Assembly (NCBI RefSeq): GCF_019334805.1
Contig: NZ_CP079822.1
Location: 620,001-684,000 of the forward strand
Source: Rothia mucilaginosa
GTDB lineage: Bacteria > Actinomycetota > Actinomycetes > Actinomycetales > Micrococcaceae
Direction: 5' to 3'
Length of the DNA stretch: 64,000 nucleotides
Under the pieces are notes generated by a model. It saw nothing but the letters and a program-made list of their open reading frames with translations. It ran no database searches and was not told the origin of the DNA. The stretch's first letter is position 1; every line of letters starts with the position of its first letter. Below, piece after piece: positions 1 to 8,045 of the stretch. Position numbers and translations under genes: made by a program.

Positions 1-283
1 CTTATCGGCTCCCCATGTGAGGATGCCGCTCACGCCGCGCGTCGTCAGTGGTACTGTGCGGAATCCCTTGAAGAGGGAGAATACCCGCGCAGGCACACTG
101 CAATACGACATTGTACCGTATATTCCGCGATTAATCCGCCGGGTTGGGGTTAAAACCTGCGCGGGCGGTGCGGGTGTGTGCAGGGGCACTGTGGATAAAG
201 GATTTTAAGGCGCAAACAGCGGGGTTATCCACAATTTTTCGTGAGGCGCTGCGGGGCGGGGCGATTCGTGATGTGCTCAGAAG
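1..283. other. Intergenic region upstream of the M23-like gene
   Basis: I see no convincing gene here. A 63-codon open frame at 17-208 has no family resemblance and no good ribosome-binding site, so I leave it out. The notable content is a pair of perfect DnaA-box sequences, annotated separately. The rest is probably promoter and 5' untranslated sequence of the gene starting at 284, and the window edge cuts off whatever lies to the left. Confidence 0.5.
190..233. promoter_or_regulatory. Two inverted perfect DnaA boxes
   Basis: TGTGGATAA at 190-198 is the exact reverse complement of TTATCCACA at 225-233, and both match the consensus DnaA box with no mismatch. They are separated by 26 nt and sit 50-90 nt upstream of the M23-like start codon. 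The window has no dnaA, dnaN or AT-rich box cluster, so this is not evidently oriC. DnaA titration or DnaA-dependent regulation of the neighbouring gene is inference. Confidence 0.5.
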
Positions 284-997
284 ATGAAGCAGAACATGAA
301 GACATTAGAGGGAACGCTACGGCACACAATCCTGGTGGTGTGCTGCCTACTGGGTGCACTTGCGAGTGCGGGTGGGCAGGGCTACGCGGGTAGTCAGGGT
401 TATTCGAGCTGGATCAGTTCTACAGACGGGGCAGGTTTCGCAGAGGGTGCCACCTCAAGTGCGCACGTTCCCAACAGCGCACAAGTTCCCGGCACCGTTG
501 AGCTCGCCGCGAGCCAACTACGCTACCGCTCCCCCACCGCCGAATCCAGACCGCAGGTAATCCGCCCCTTTGAGAAGCCCACCCAACGCTGGAGCGCCGG
601 GCACCGCGGCGTGGACCTTGCCGTGCCCGAGAACGACCGGCGCGTCTACGCACCGGCACCGGGAAAAGTGGTTTTCAGCGGCACGGTCGTCAACCGCAAA
701 GTACTGGTCCTTGCGCATCCGGATGGGCGGCGCAGCACCTTCGAGCCCATGGACGAAGCACTCCCGGTCGGCACCACCGTTGCAGCCGGCGAGGTCATCG
801 GAACCGTCGCAGTCACGGCGGGCGGCACCGGCGAGCGCCCCTACCGGCGATGCTCCACCGCGTGCTTGTACTGGGGTGTACGACAGGGAGGCGCCCGCGG
901 GGACGGTAGCGGCAAGACCGCCGAGTACATCAATCCCATGAGCCTGCTGGGGTCGAAGGAGCCGAGCATTTTGCTTCCAGTGCCGGGCGGATATTAG
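284..997 (+). CDS. M23-family peptidase-like protein, zinc ligands degenerate
   Basis: This 237-residue protein has a hydrophobic N-terminal segment (about residues 10-28) that looks like a signal peptide or anchor, followed by a lysostaphin-like M23 domain from about residue 95. The first M23 motif is present as HRGVDL. The place where active enzymes carry HxH reads CLYWGVR, so both histidines of that motif are replaced. Known M23 enzymes cut peptidoglycan cross-bridges with a zinc held by these residues, so I infer a non-catalytic envelope protein, perhaps an amidase activator or peptidoglycan binder. Another in-frame ATG follows at 296; neither has a strong ribosome-binding site, so the exact start is open. 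The gene is convergent with the lipoprotein gene downstream. Confidence 0.75.
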   Translation: MKQNMKTLEGTLRHTILVVCCLLGALASAGGQGYAGSQGYSSWISSTDGAGFAEGATSSAHVPNSAQVPGTVELAASQLRYRSPTAESRPQVIRPFEKPTQRWSAGHRGVDLAVPENDRRVYAPAPGKVVFSGTVVNRKVLVLAHPDGRRSTFEPMDEALPVGTTVAAGEVIGTVAVTAGGTGERPYRRCSTACLYWGVRQGGARGDGSGKTAEYINPMSLLGSKEPSILLPVPGGY

Positions 998-1028
998 GCG
1001 CGGGTACTGGATATTAGGCTCGGGTACT
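989..1028. repeat. 20-bp tandem duplication at a gene end
   Basis: Two adjacent 20-bp copies (989-1008 and 1009-1028) differ at one base. The first copy contains the TAG stop codon of the M23-like gene, so the duplication lies exactly over the 3' end of the coding sequence. It looks like a replication-slippage duplication; no function is apparent. Confidence 0.7.
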
Positions 1029-1062
1029 GGCGCCGAGCATGGGCAGAAGCAGATACAGCTGT

Positions 1063-1096
1063 GGCCCGTCACCTCCGGGAAAGGAGGCAACGGGCC
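1063..1096. terminator. Hairpin between convergent genes
   Basis: GGCCCGT-CACCTCC at 1063-1076 pairs with GGAGG-CAACGGGCC at 1083-1096 around a 6-nt loop. It lies between the ends of the M23-like gene (+) and the lipoprotein gene (-) and could serve both. There is no U-tract on either side, so it is a weak intrinsic terminator at best. Confidence 0.45.
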
Positions 1097-1148
1097 GCAG
1101 GAGCCAGTCTAAGTTGTGCTCACTAGCGTAGGCGCTAGAGGTAGCTAC

Positions 1149-3299
1149 TTACTGGAGGACGTCACCGTCAACAGCACCGAACTGGTTCGGCTGAGTGGGC
1201 TGAACCGGTTGCTCAGTCGGAGGGATATAGGCCGGCATTGCCTTGGTCGGTTCAGTCTCACCGTAGTTCAAGCCCTGCTGCGGGGTGAACACCTGAGTCG
1301 GCGAATCATCACCGACAGTGTAGGCGTTGTTCTGTGCGGGGTAACCGGGCTGAGCAGTGTAACCGCCCTGTGCCGGGTAACCATTCTGAGCCGGGTAGCC
1401 GTTCTGTGCATCAGCCTGGGTTGCACCGTAACCGGTTGCAACACCCGCAGCTGCACCCAGTGCAGCAGCCGAAGCGGCACGACGCTCACGGCCCTTCGCA
1501 CGAGCCGCCGCGATCTTCTTGCGGAAGACGAAGAGCAGAACCAGGATGAGCAGCAGCAGACCCACGATGATTGCATCCACAATTACATCGGTCATGCTCA
1601 GACCGGACACCGGAACAGTCAAGGCGTTACCGCTAAACACACCGTTCTCACTCTTGATGCTCAGCTCACCACCATTAACGGTGAACTGCACACCGGCACG
1701 CGCCAAATCGTAGTTGAGGGTGTTCACTTTCTGCTGGTCCAGCGAGGAGAAGGTCGGTGCCTTGAAAGTGAGCTCGTAAGGAACACGGTAGTAGTTACCC
1801 AGCTTCTGAGCGAGCTTAATATCCGGCTTCAGAGTGTAGTCGGAGCCGAAGGGGTGGTAGCCACCGGGGCGGGTGACGGTCACCTTCGATTCGGGCAGGT
1901 ACTCGTTCAGTCGCTGGTTGAACTCGGCTTCGTCCTTACCGCGAACCTTCACGCTCACGATGGTGGCATCGCCGTCCTGACGAACCTCGGTCTCGTCATT
2001 GCTACCACCGGCAAAAGCGTTCTTCAGAGCCTCTTCTGCGCCAGCTACGTCAGAGCTCGGGAAGGAGTAGAGGAAACGTGCCTCAATGGAACCGTCCAGG
2101 CCCAGGGAGGTAGCCACCTTCACGCCCTTCATGGTCACCTGCTGCGAAAGGTAACGGTTCAGGTGAAGGACGCTCTTCGAAGAGGAAGAGCCAGAGTTAC
2201 CGGTGTTATCAACCTGGTAGCTGTGATCGGAGCTGTCCTTCAGGATAACTTCCAGACCGTTGCCTTCCGGAGAGCACAGCAGCGAGCAGTCCAGTACGCC
2301 CTTCATGGTCTTGCGCACGTAGAAGGTCTTCGACTCTTCCTTGACTTCTCGGGTGTAGCTCAGATTGGTGGTACCCGCACCCAGCAGCTTCTTCAGCTTA
2401 GTGTTCAGGTCGTCCAGGGAGGAAGCGCTAAAGGTCAGGGTACGACCCACTTCTTCCTTTGCCGCGCTGGTAGAAGCAGAGGGAGCCATATAGGTTGCCT
2501 GGGAAGACGTCAGACCCTTCTTCAGCTCGGAGCCCTCAGGCTTGACCTGATTCAGGTATGCGTCAACCGCAGCGGCGGTCTCCGAGTTCATGATGTCCTT
2601 CGCTACGAAGGAGGCAGTAGCAGAGTAGCCACCATCCTTTTCCTGAAGCTCAAGAACCATCACCTTGAAGCCACGGTCCTGCACGTCCTTCGCGGAGATG
2701 GTGGAGCCGCCGGAGTTCTTCACTTCCTTCTCGCCAAACTTCACGGTGGTTTCGCTGCCGCTGCTGTTGAACACACTGTTCTTGTTGGAGGATTCAATCA
2801 CGCCATCAATAACAAGAGCTTCGGGGAGCCATTCCAGCAGCTCCTTCGAGCTGAAGTTTTCCTTCACCTGAATACCCTGCACCAGGCCCTGCTCGGTATT
2901 GAGAATAGTGACAGTAGGCTCGGTCTTGGAACCAGCAGCCTGCAGGATAGAAGCAACCTTGGTACGGTACTCATCCACAGAGGAGAAGGGAATGGTGAAG
3001 GTTGCACGCGCCTTGTCACCCTCAGACTGGATACCACCGTATTCCAGCCCCTTAGGAAGGTGCTTACGCACGGATGCATCAAGGGCTTCAACGCCGCCCT
3101 TAATCTTGTCCTTGTTGTCCTTCATGTTGAAGGAAACCTGCATGGTGCGGGTACCCTTCTCGGCACTCTCAAGGCCAAGCTGAGTATCAATCTTTGCACC
3201 GCAGGCGCTCAGAATCAGGGCGGCAATGGTCAGCAGAACCGCCAGGAACATCCAGCGCTGACGAGCCGGCGCACCCGGGGTGTGAGTCATCGCGTGCAT
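1149..3299 (-). CDS. Large LppM-like lipoprotein with C-terminal membrane anchor
   Basis: The 716-residue product begins with a lipoprotein signal peptide ending in the lipobox LSAC, with the acylated cysteine at about residue 33. A long extracytoplasmic region contains two similar stretches resembling the actinobacterial LppM/DUF3153 lipoprotein fold. A single transmembrane helix at about residues 571-593 is followed by a 120-residue cytoplasmic tail with a basic stretch and short NGYPAQ-type repeats rich in Gln, Pro and Tyr. The protein would therefore be held both by lipid and by a helix. It starts one base after the stop of the upstream membrane-protein gene, so the two form an operon. 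A second ATG three codons in is an alternative start. The function is unknown; a role in envelope assembly or lipid handling is inference. Confidence 0.7.
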   Translation of the reverse strand: MHAMTHTPGAPARQRWMFLAVLLTIAALILSACGAKIDTQLGLESAEKGTRTMQVSFNMKDNKDKIKGGVEALDASVRKHLPKGLEYGGIQSEGDKARATFTIPFSSVDEYRTKVASILQAAGSKTEPTVTILNTEQGLVQGIQVKENFSSKELLEWLPEALVIDGVIESSNKNSVFNSSGSETTVKFGEKEVKNSGGSTISAKDVQDRGFKVMVLELQEKDGGYSATASFVAKDIMNSETAAAVDAYLNQVKPEGSELKKGLTSSQATYMAPSASTSAAKEEVGRTLTFSASSLDDLNTKLKKLLGAGTTNLSYTREVKEESKTFYVRKTMKGVLDCSLLCSPEGNGLEVILKDSSDHSYQVDNTGNSGSSSSKSVLHLNRYLSQQVTMKGVKVATSLGLDGSIEARFLYSFPSSDVAGAEEALKNAFAGGSNDETEVRQDGDATIVSVKVRGKDEAEFNQRLNEYLPESKVTVTRPGGYHPFGSDYTLKPDIKLAQKLGNYYRVPYELTFKAPTFSSLDQQKVNTLNYDLARAGVQFTVNGGELSIKSENGVFSGNALTVPVSGLSMTDVIVDAIIVGLLLLILVLLFVFRKKIAAARAKGRERRAASAAALGAAAGVATGYGATQADAQNGYPAQNGYPAQGGYTAQPGYPAQNNAYTVGDDSPTQVFTPQQGLNYGETEPTKAMPAYIPPTEQPVQPTQPNQFGAVDGDVLQ

Positions 3300-3300
3300 G

Positions 3301-4350
3301 CTAGGCTCCCATCAGGCGAATCGCCACGTAGTAGACGACCATGGATGCCAGAACCCATGCGGTGCTCAGCGCCGCGTGCATGATAATCGGGGACTTCGCG
3401 AAGCGGCCCAGACGGTTCAGACCCAGGTAGGTGAGAGCCTCGCCCGAGAACACGGCGAATGCAAGCACCAGGACCATGAGCATGCTCAGGAAGAACGCAC
3501 CACCACCGCTACGGGTGAGGGTCAGGAAGAACACGAGCAGGTTCAGCACCAGGAACGAAGGAATCAGCGCCAGGGAAGACACCGACACGGCGTGCATGCT
3601 AGCGGTGAAGGAGGCCGGTGCCTTACCGATACGCGCGGTCAGCTGCAGCTGCACACCGCGCAGAACCTGCACACCGAAGATGGCAAGAGCCATCAGTACG
3701 TACGCCAGAATCATGCGTCCGGTCGGCACAGCCTGTGCGGCGTAGGCACCACCGTAGGCGGCACCACTTCGGCCACCAAACATGTATCCCAACATGGACA
3801 TCATGACAACCGCCGCCAGAATTACCAGCCGGCTGAAGAAGAACGCGCCCGCCAGCGCCTGCAGAGTCGTGGGAACAATCCAACCCCACACACCTGCGGA
3901 AGAGATGCGGGCGTGCGCGGTCGCCGGGTTGCTGGAGAAAACGTCCAGGAACGCGTTCCAGGTAGCACCCAGTGCCTTCACCGCCGGATGCGGTGCGCTC
4001 GGCGCATAGGTTGCCTGGCCGGGCTGACCGGGCTGCGCGGCCCCAGGCTGAGCAGTACCGGGCTGGGGTGCGGCGGCAGGCTGACCGGGCTGTGCGGGGG
4101 CTGCCTGAGCCTCAGCATTCGGCTGTGCATGAGCGCTCGCAGGAGTGGGCTGGGGTGCCTGCTGCGGCTGGACGGGTTGCTGAGGTGCTGCCGGTGCGGC
4201 AGGCTGAGCAGCATTACCCTGCTGGCTCGGCTGCACAGGCTGGCTCGGCTGAGCAGGCAGCGAAGCATCCTGTGCGGGACGCGCGCCAGCATCGTAGCCG
4301 TAGCCCCCGGCGGCACCCTGCGACGGGTTGTTGGGAGTGTTCTCCGACAT
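3301..4350 (-). CDS. Multi-pass membrane protein with long Pro/Ala/Gln-rich N-terminus
   Basis: The first 110 or so residues of this 349-residue protein are low-complexity Gln, Pro and Ala (repeats of the AQPGQPG type), probably a flexible cytoplasmic arm. Then come about five transmembrane helices containing a WGWIVPTT stretch. The topology recalls Yip1-like or DUF6574-type integral membrane proteins, but I cannot assign a family with certainty. I chose the ATG at 4350 because GAGAGG lies 6 nt upstream and Met-Ser-Glu fits the start of the low-complexity arm; the open frame continues 32 codons further upstream without a comparable site. It is the first gene of a two-gene unit with the lipoprotein gene, separated by one base, so the products probably act together at the membrane. 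Confidence 0.65.
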   Translation of the reverse strand: MSENTPNNPSQGAAGGYGYDAGARPAQDASLPAQPSQPVQPSQQGNAAQPAAPAAPQQPVQPQQAPQPTPASAHAQPNAEAQAAPAQPGQPAAAPQPGTAQPGAAQPGQPGQATYAPSAPHPAVKALGATWNAFLDVFSSNPATAHARISSAGVWGWIVPTTLQALAGAFFFSRLVILAAVVMMSMLGYMFGGRSGAAYGGAYAAQAVPTGRMILAYVLMALAIFGVQVLRGVQLQLTARIGKAPASFTASMHAVSVSSLALIPSFLVLNLLVFFLTLTRSGGGAFFLSMLMVLVLAFAVFSGEALTYLGLNRLGRFAKSPIIMHAALSTAWVLASMVVYYVAIRLMGA

Positions 4351-4572
4351 TGAGATCCTCTCGTATGGTGTGTGGAAGCAACACCTACCGGCAGAATCGG
4401 CATCTACCGGCGGCATCACACTGTCTTTCGTGACAAGACTCTTCAACCCTACAGTATTGAACGCTATGATGCGTCTTCGTTCGTCATTTACTCATTTTCA
4501 TCACCGTTGATGCATTCCATGCACGAAAATAGGCCCCCTGAGAGTACGACAAAAGAGCGCGAAAAAGGGCGC

Positions 4573-4619
4573 GAAAAAGCCCCGCCCGCCGACAAGTGGG
4601 TGAAGTCGACGGGCGGGGC
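4573..4619 (-). terminator. Intrinsic terminator downstream of tRNA gene
   Basis: A 15-bp GC-rich hairpin (4579-4593 with 4605-4619, one mismatched pair) is followed on the minus strand by five U residues. It begins two bases beyond the 3' end of the tRNA gene and is a textbook terminator for it. Confidence 0.85.
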
Positions 4620-4621
4620 CG

Positions 4622-4695
<74 letters not shown>

Positions 4696-4813
4696 ATCCG
4701 GTGCAGTGACGGCGCGCAATGGGCGCCAGCACCATCCTCTAGAGTACCTGAACGGCGACTGAGAACGAAAAACGCTCTACTACCCAAGTCCACCGCCCAG
4801 TGTCTAGAGAAGC

Positions 4814-6019
4814 TTAGCGGCGCGAATCCAGGTAACGCTGGTACGGAGCGTCACTCACGTACAGTTCCTCGAAGGTGCGCCAGGTGTTCTCAGCACTGTG
4901 GAAGCCCACGATGCGGCGGGACTCGCGGCCCATCTGCTCACGCTCAGCGGCGGGCAGGGAGAGCACAGCCTCCAGCTTCTTCGCCAAATCCTGAGCGTTA
5001 TTGGGTTCGAAGAGGTAGCCGTTCACACCGTCCTCCACCAGGTGCGGCAGAGCCAGCGCGTTCGCGAGCACCACGGGGGTGGAGGCGCTCATCGCCTCCA
5101 GGGAAACCAGGGACTGCAGTTCGGCGGTACCGGGCTGGCAGAACACATCAGCCATCTGGTACACCTCGGGCAGATGCTCCTCCGGAACGAAGCCGCGGAA
5201 AATCACGCGGTCGGACACGCCGCAATCGTGTGCCTTCTGCTCGAGTGCTTCACGCAGCTCGCCGCCACCGGCGATATCCAGCACCACGTGCTCGAGAGTA
5301 TCCGGCAGCAGGGAGAGCGCCTCGATGAGCACGTCCACGTTCTTCTCTTCAGCCAGGCGGCCCACGAAGGCGATACGCAGCTCACCGGGAACCTTGCCGG
5401 CGTCAGCACCCTCAGCCAGCTCGTAGTCACTGATCTCAATACCGTTAGAAACGGGCATGACCGGGCGATCAAAATTGCCCAGTTCGCGCATCGCATCCGC
5501 ACCAATCTGGGTGGGGGTGGTAACGACCGCAGTCTTGGAGAAGCAGAAACGCATGTCCTTCCAGGTTGCCTTCTCAATCACGCGCTTCACTACGGAGGGG
5601 AAGGGCAGGAACGGGTCCAGGTTCGCAGGCATGAAGTGGTTGGTTGCAATCACACGGATACCGCGGCGCTTCGCCTGGAAAATCAGGGCGCGACCAATAA
5701 CGTAGTGGCACTGCACGTGCACCACGTCCGGGCGGACCTCGTCAAGGATTGTGCCGACCTCGGACCAGATCTCCCAGGGGATGCAGATGCGGTTCGTCTC
5801 GTGGGTCGGGGGCAGGTGCGAGCGCAGGCGGTGCTCCACGATGCCGCCCTCTACTTCGGTGCGGTAGCTGGGGCCGGGGATGGGGCTGGCAGCAACTACG
5901 TGTACGGAGTGGCCGCGCTTGAGCATGGAGGTGGCGAGGCGGTGACCGAATTGTGCTGCACCGTTAATGTCCGGCGGGTAGGTTTCTGCGCCAATCAGAA
6001 TCGTCTTTGCCTGTTCCAT
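4814..6019 (-). CDS. GT4-family glycosyltransferase
   Basis: This 401-residue protein shows the GT-B architecture of family 4 glycosyltransferases. An N-terminal Rossmann half begins ILIGAETYPPDINGAAQFG, and a C-terminal donor-binding half begins near FVGRLAEEKN. The nucleotide-sugar site motif is seen around QPGTAELQSLVSLEAMSAS, where the usual E-x7-E pattern is visible. Such enzymes transfer glucose or mannose from a nucleotide sugar to lipids or polyols at the inner membrane face; the exact donor and acceptor cannot be read. I prefer the ATG at 6019 because GAGGAG sits about 7 nt upstream; an in-frame ATG at 6034 overlaps that ribosome-binding site. The gene stands alone, downstream of the Holin-X gene on the same strand with a terminator between them. 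Confidence 0.85.
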   Translation of the reverse strand: MEQAKTILIGAETYPPDINGAAQFGHRLATSMLKRGHSVHVVAASPIPGPSYRTEVEGGIVEHRLRSHLPPTHETNRICIPWEIWSEVGTILDEVRPDVVHVQCHYVIGRALIFQAKRRGIRVIATNHFMPANLDPFLPFPSVVKRVIEKATWKDMRFCFSKTAVVTTPTQIGADAMRELGNFDRPVMPVSNGIEISDYELAEGADAGKVPGELRIAFVGRLAEEKNVDVLIEALSLLPDTLEHVVLDIAGGGELREALEQKAHDCGVSDRVIFRGFVPEEHLPEVYQMADVFCQPGTAELQSLVSLEAMSASTPVVLANALALPHLVEDGVNGYLFEPNNAQDLAKKLEAVLSLPAAEREQMGRESRRIVGFHSAENTWRTFEELYVSDAPYQRYLDSRR

Positions 6020-6253
6020 GACGGGGCTCCTCATCGGGGTGTAGTGTGTCGGTGACTTTGGGGTTTCGGGTGCGACGGTGCGCCGCTCTACCTCTGTCTG
6101 CCGCGTGCACCGGGTGGATCCGGTACGTACAGCATTTGTCTATTCTACCTGTGAGCTGCGTCCTTCTCCGACTCGTGGAGGGCGGGTTTTGGCTGGGAGT
6201 TACCTCCAAACCTCCCGCCGGGGCAGGAGCCAGCAACCTGCCTGTAGACGCAC

Positions 6254-6283
6254 AAACGCCCCGATACGAGTATCGGGGCGTTT
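6254..6283 (-). terminator. Perfect terminator hairpin after the Holin-X gene
   Basis: AAACGCCCCGATA and its perfect complement flank a 4-nt loop, giving a 13-bp stem with A on one side and U on the other. It lies 47 nt past the stop of the Holin-X gene on the minus strand and separates it from the glycosyltransferase gene. Confidence 0.85.
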
Positions 6284-6329
6284 GGACGCTTGGCGTTAAA
6301 CCTGCGCCGGTTTTAGCGGCGAACAGTAT

Positions 6330-7202
6330 TTAGCGGCGAACCAGGCGGTTCAGGAAGTGCAGGACGGTTGCAATGGATGCGCCCAGTGCTGCGAAGGACT
6401 TCCAGCGTGCCTGCAGAACCTCGGGCTTGCGCACGTTCTCTGCCAGGCCGCGGCCGGTAGCTGCTGCACTTGCGGCAACCTCGGAGGGCACTGCCTTGAG
6501 AGCGTCCAGAGCCTGCTGGGTGTTGTTCTGAACGTCGCCGGTGTAGGACTGCAGGTCGTCGCGCAGGGCTGCCAGGTGCTGGCGGCGTTCTGCGGTGCGC
6601 TGCTTGAGCTCTTCGAAGGTCGGCGGCTTGGGCTCTTCCTCGCCGCGTGCCTTGCGCTCTTCAGCTTCCTGACGTGCGCGTTCTGCTGCTTCTTCAGCTT
6701 CCTTAGCCTTCTGCTCTGCACGCTCTGCCTGTTCCTTCTTCAGGCGCTCAGCGGACATGGCGGTACCTTCCTTGAGTACGCCGAGGTCGAAGAGCAGACC
6801 GAAGATTGCGGATTCGGGCTTGAACGGCAGCTGTGCCTTGACCTTCTTCAGACCGACCAGGGCGCAGATTGCCAGGACGATGAGGAAGATGAGGGCGAAG
6901 ACCAGCGCGGATGCCCAGTAGGGCATGACGGTGCCGAGGCCGAGGATTGCTGCGGCGACCAGCGCAATGATCAGGAACAGACCGAAGACTGCTGCGACGC
7001 CGAAGAAGGCTGCGCCCTTACCAACGGCGATGCCCTTGGTCTTCAGCTCGTGCTTTGCGATCTGGATTTCGTCCTTGATCTGGCTGGGTCCGAGGGTCTT
7101 GAAGGTTTTGCCAGCGTCGATGATGTTCGCGACGCCGGACTTAATCCCGCTGATGCCAGCAAAGAAACCCTTGGGTGCCTTGGGATTAGTAGTAGTGGTC
7201 AT
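6330..7202 (-). CDS. Actinobacterial Holin-X (holin superfamily III) with coiled coil and DUF3618-like tail
   Basis: Residues about 40-135 match the Holin-X pattern: an amphipathic IKDEIQIAKHELK helix, then two transmembrane segments. A long charged Glu/Lys/Arg/Ala-rich region follows (about residues 150-205), predicted to be a coiled coil. The C-terminal part resembles DUF3618, ending with a short hydrophobic helix and LVRR. The protein is 290 residues from the ATG at 7202, which has GGAGAGG upstream; the frame is open for 70 more codons but without support. Despite the family name these chromosomal proteins are not tied to lysis, and no phage genes surround this one. A structural role in the membrane is inference. 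Confidence 0.8.
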   Translation of the reverse strand: MTTTTNPKAPKGFFAGISGIKSGVANIIDAGKTFKTLGPSQIKDEIQIAKHELKTKGIAVGKGAAFFGVAAVFGLFLIIALVAAAILGLGTVMPYWASALVFALIFLIVLAICALVGLKKVKAQLPFKPESAIFGLLFDLGVLKEGTAMSAERLKKEQAERAEQKAKEAEEAAERARQEAEERKARGEEEPKPPTFEELKQRTAERRQHLAALRDDLQSYTGDVQNNTQQALDALKAVPSEVAASAAATGRGLAENVRKPEVLQARWKSFAALGASIATVLHFLNRLVRR

Positions 7203-7565
7203 GACCACCTCTCCGTGACGTGTTTTTGGAGGCTTCTTTTTCGCACTCCACCTCCTATAGTTTAGCCCCTTATGATACCTCCGCGTGACCGTTTGAGCGG
7301 GGGTTTGCGCTATCTCTTCAGGTATTTTCGACTTTCTGGAGGCTGTGTTGAGCTGCTGGCGTAGCTTTCTGGGTTGGGTTGCGCCTGTGGATTTGCTCTG
7401 GAGTAGGCGCAAGAGGATGCCGGTGGGCCGCTCCCCCGCTGCGTGCCGAGTGGGTGAGTGGCGTGTGTGGGTGGGGAACTTTTCTGCGCGTTAGGCTTCA
7501 CATTTTTGCGGGGTGAAGCGCCTTTATCCCTTCCCGCAAATCTCTGTTGCTCTGGACTCGACACA

Positions 7566-7617
7566 GCGGGGTGACGGTTTTTCCGAGCGCGCGAGGAAGT
7601 AAAAACCGTTACCCCGC
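7566..7617. repeat. Long inverted repeat with CGAGCGCGCGAGG loop
   Basis: GCGGGGTGACGGTTTTT at 7566-7582 pairs with AAAAACCGTTACCCCGC at 7601-7617 over 17 positions with one non-Watson-Crick pair. The 18-nt loop reads CCGAGCGCGCGAGGAAGT. That loop is similar in style to the CCGAAGCGAAGCGAGG loop of the repeats at 14.7 and 27.7 kb, but the stems are unrelated, so membership of one family is only a possibility. Confidence 0.6.
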
Positions 7618-7702
7618 CGAGGGCGTAAGCCCGAGGGCCTGAAGGGAGCGCCCCAGCGCCTGCGTATGGCGGAGTGGTTACTGGTTCGAGCCAGAGGAAC
7701 AG

Positions 7703-7749
7703 ATAAAGCAAGAACCCTCAAGGCGGAGCCTTGAGGGTTCTTGCTTTAT
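7703..7749 (-). terminator. Strong terminator of tRNA-Asn
   Basis: A perfect 22-bp stem with a 3-nt loop starts four bases past the 3' end of tRNA-Asn. The minus-strand 3' arm ends in UUGCUUUAU. Its length and perfection make it an efficient terminator, probably in both directions. Confidence 0.85.
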
Positions 7750-7752
7750 GCG

Positions 7753-7825
7753 CTCCCCCGACTGGACTCGAACCAGTAACCCTTCGATTAACAGTCGAAT
7801 GCTCTGCCAATTGAGCTACGGGGGA
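7753..7825 (-). tRNA. tRNA-Asn(GTT)
   Basis: The 73-nt sequence reads TCCCCCGTAGCTCAATTGG at its 5' end, has a CTGTTAA anticodon loop (anticodon GTT) and a GGTTCGAGTCC T-arm, and lacks an encoded CCA. The seven-pair acceptor stem is complete. If the genome lacks AsnRS, this tRNA would be a substrate for the GatCAB enzyme encoded at 27.9-31.3 kb. Confidence 0.95.
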
Positions 7826-7984
7826 TTATTTTGTTTTCGTTGCTGGTTTCCCTTGCAACGAGTAATAACTATACCGGGACTGTTTGGGCTCCGCAACTTG
7901 AAATGCCGTGAATTGCATCACTCTTTGGGTTGAGCGGTTGGGCTGGGTGGTTGGGCCGTGTGGTTAGTTTGGGTGGTGCCCCCC

Positions 7985-8021
7985 GGCAACCTGCAGAACA
8001 CAGGACATTCGGCAGGTTGCC
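7985..8021 (-). terminator. Hairpin downstream of dnaG
   Basis: GGCAACCTGC at 7985-7994 is perfectly complementary to 8012-8021 with a 17-nt loop. It lies 24 nt past the dnaG stop. There is no U-tract, so it may act as a weak or Rho-assisted terminator or as a 3'-end stabiliser. Confidence 0.55.
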
Positions 8022-8045
8022 TGGGCGCAAGCAGAAGAACCGTGC

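Larger units (their letters stand above)
7203..7752. other. 550-nt intergenic region with structured sequence
   Basis: No credible gene is visible between the Holin-X start and tRNA-Asn; open frames here lack family resemblance. The part next to 7202 should hold the Holin-X promoter. The rest holds a long inverted repeat (7566-7617), a small GGGC-GUAA-GCCC hairpin near 7621-7632, and the terminator of tRNA-Asn, all noted separately. Confidence 0.5.

Noticed and set aside
1116..3383. Long open frame opposite the lipoprotein gene (755 codons)
   Set aside because: It is an antisense shadow in GC-rich DNA without any family motif, whereas the minus-strand product has a signal peptide, lipobox and membrane helix.
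6330..7202. Prophage lysis cassette suggested by the holin-family protein
   Set aside because: No endolysin, structural or integrase genes lie nearby, and Holin-X proteins are common chromosomal membrane proteins in actinobacteria.
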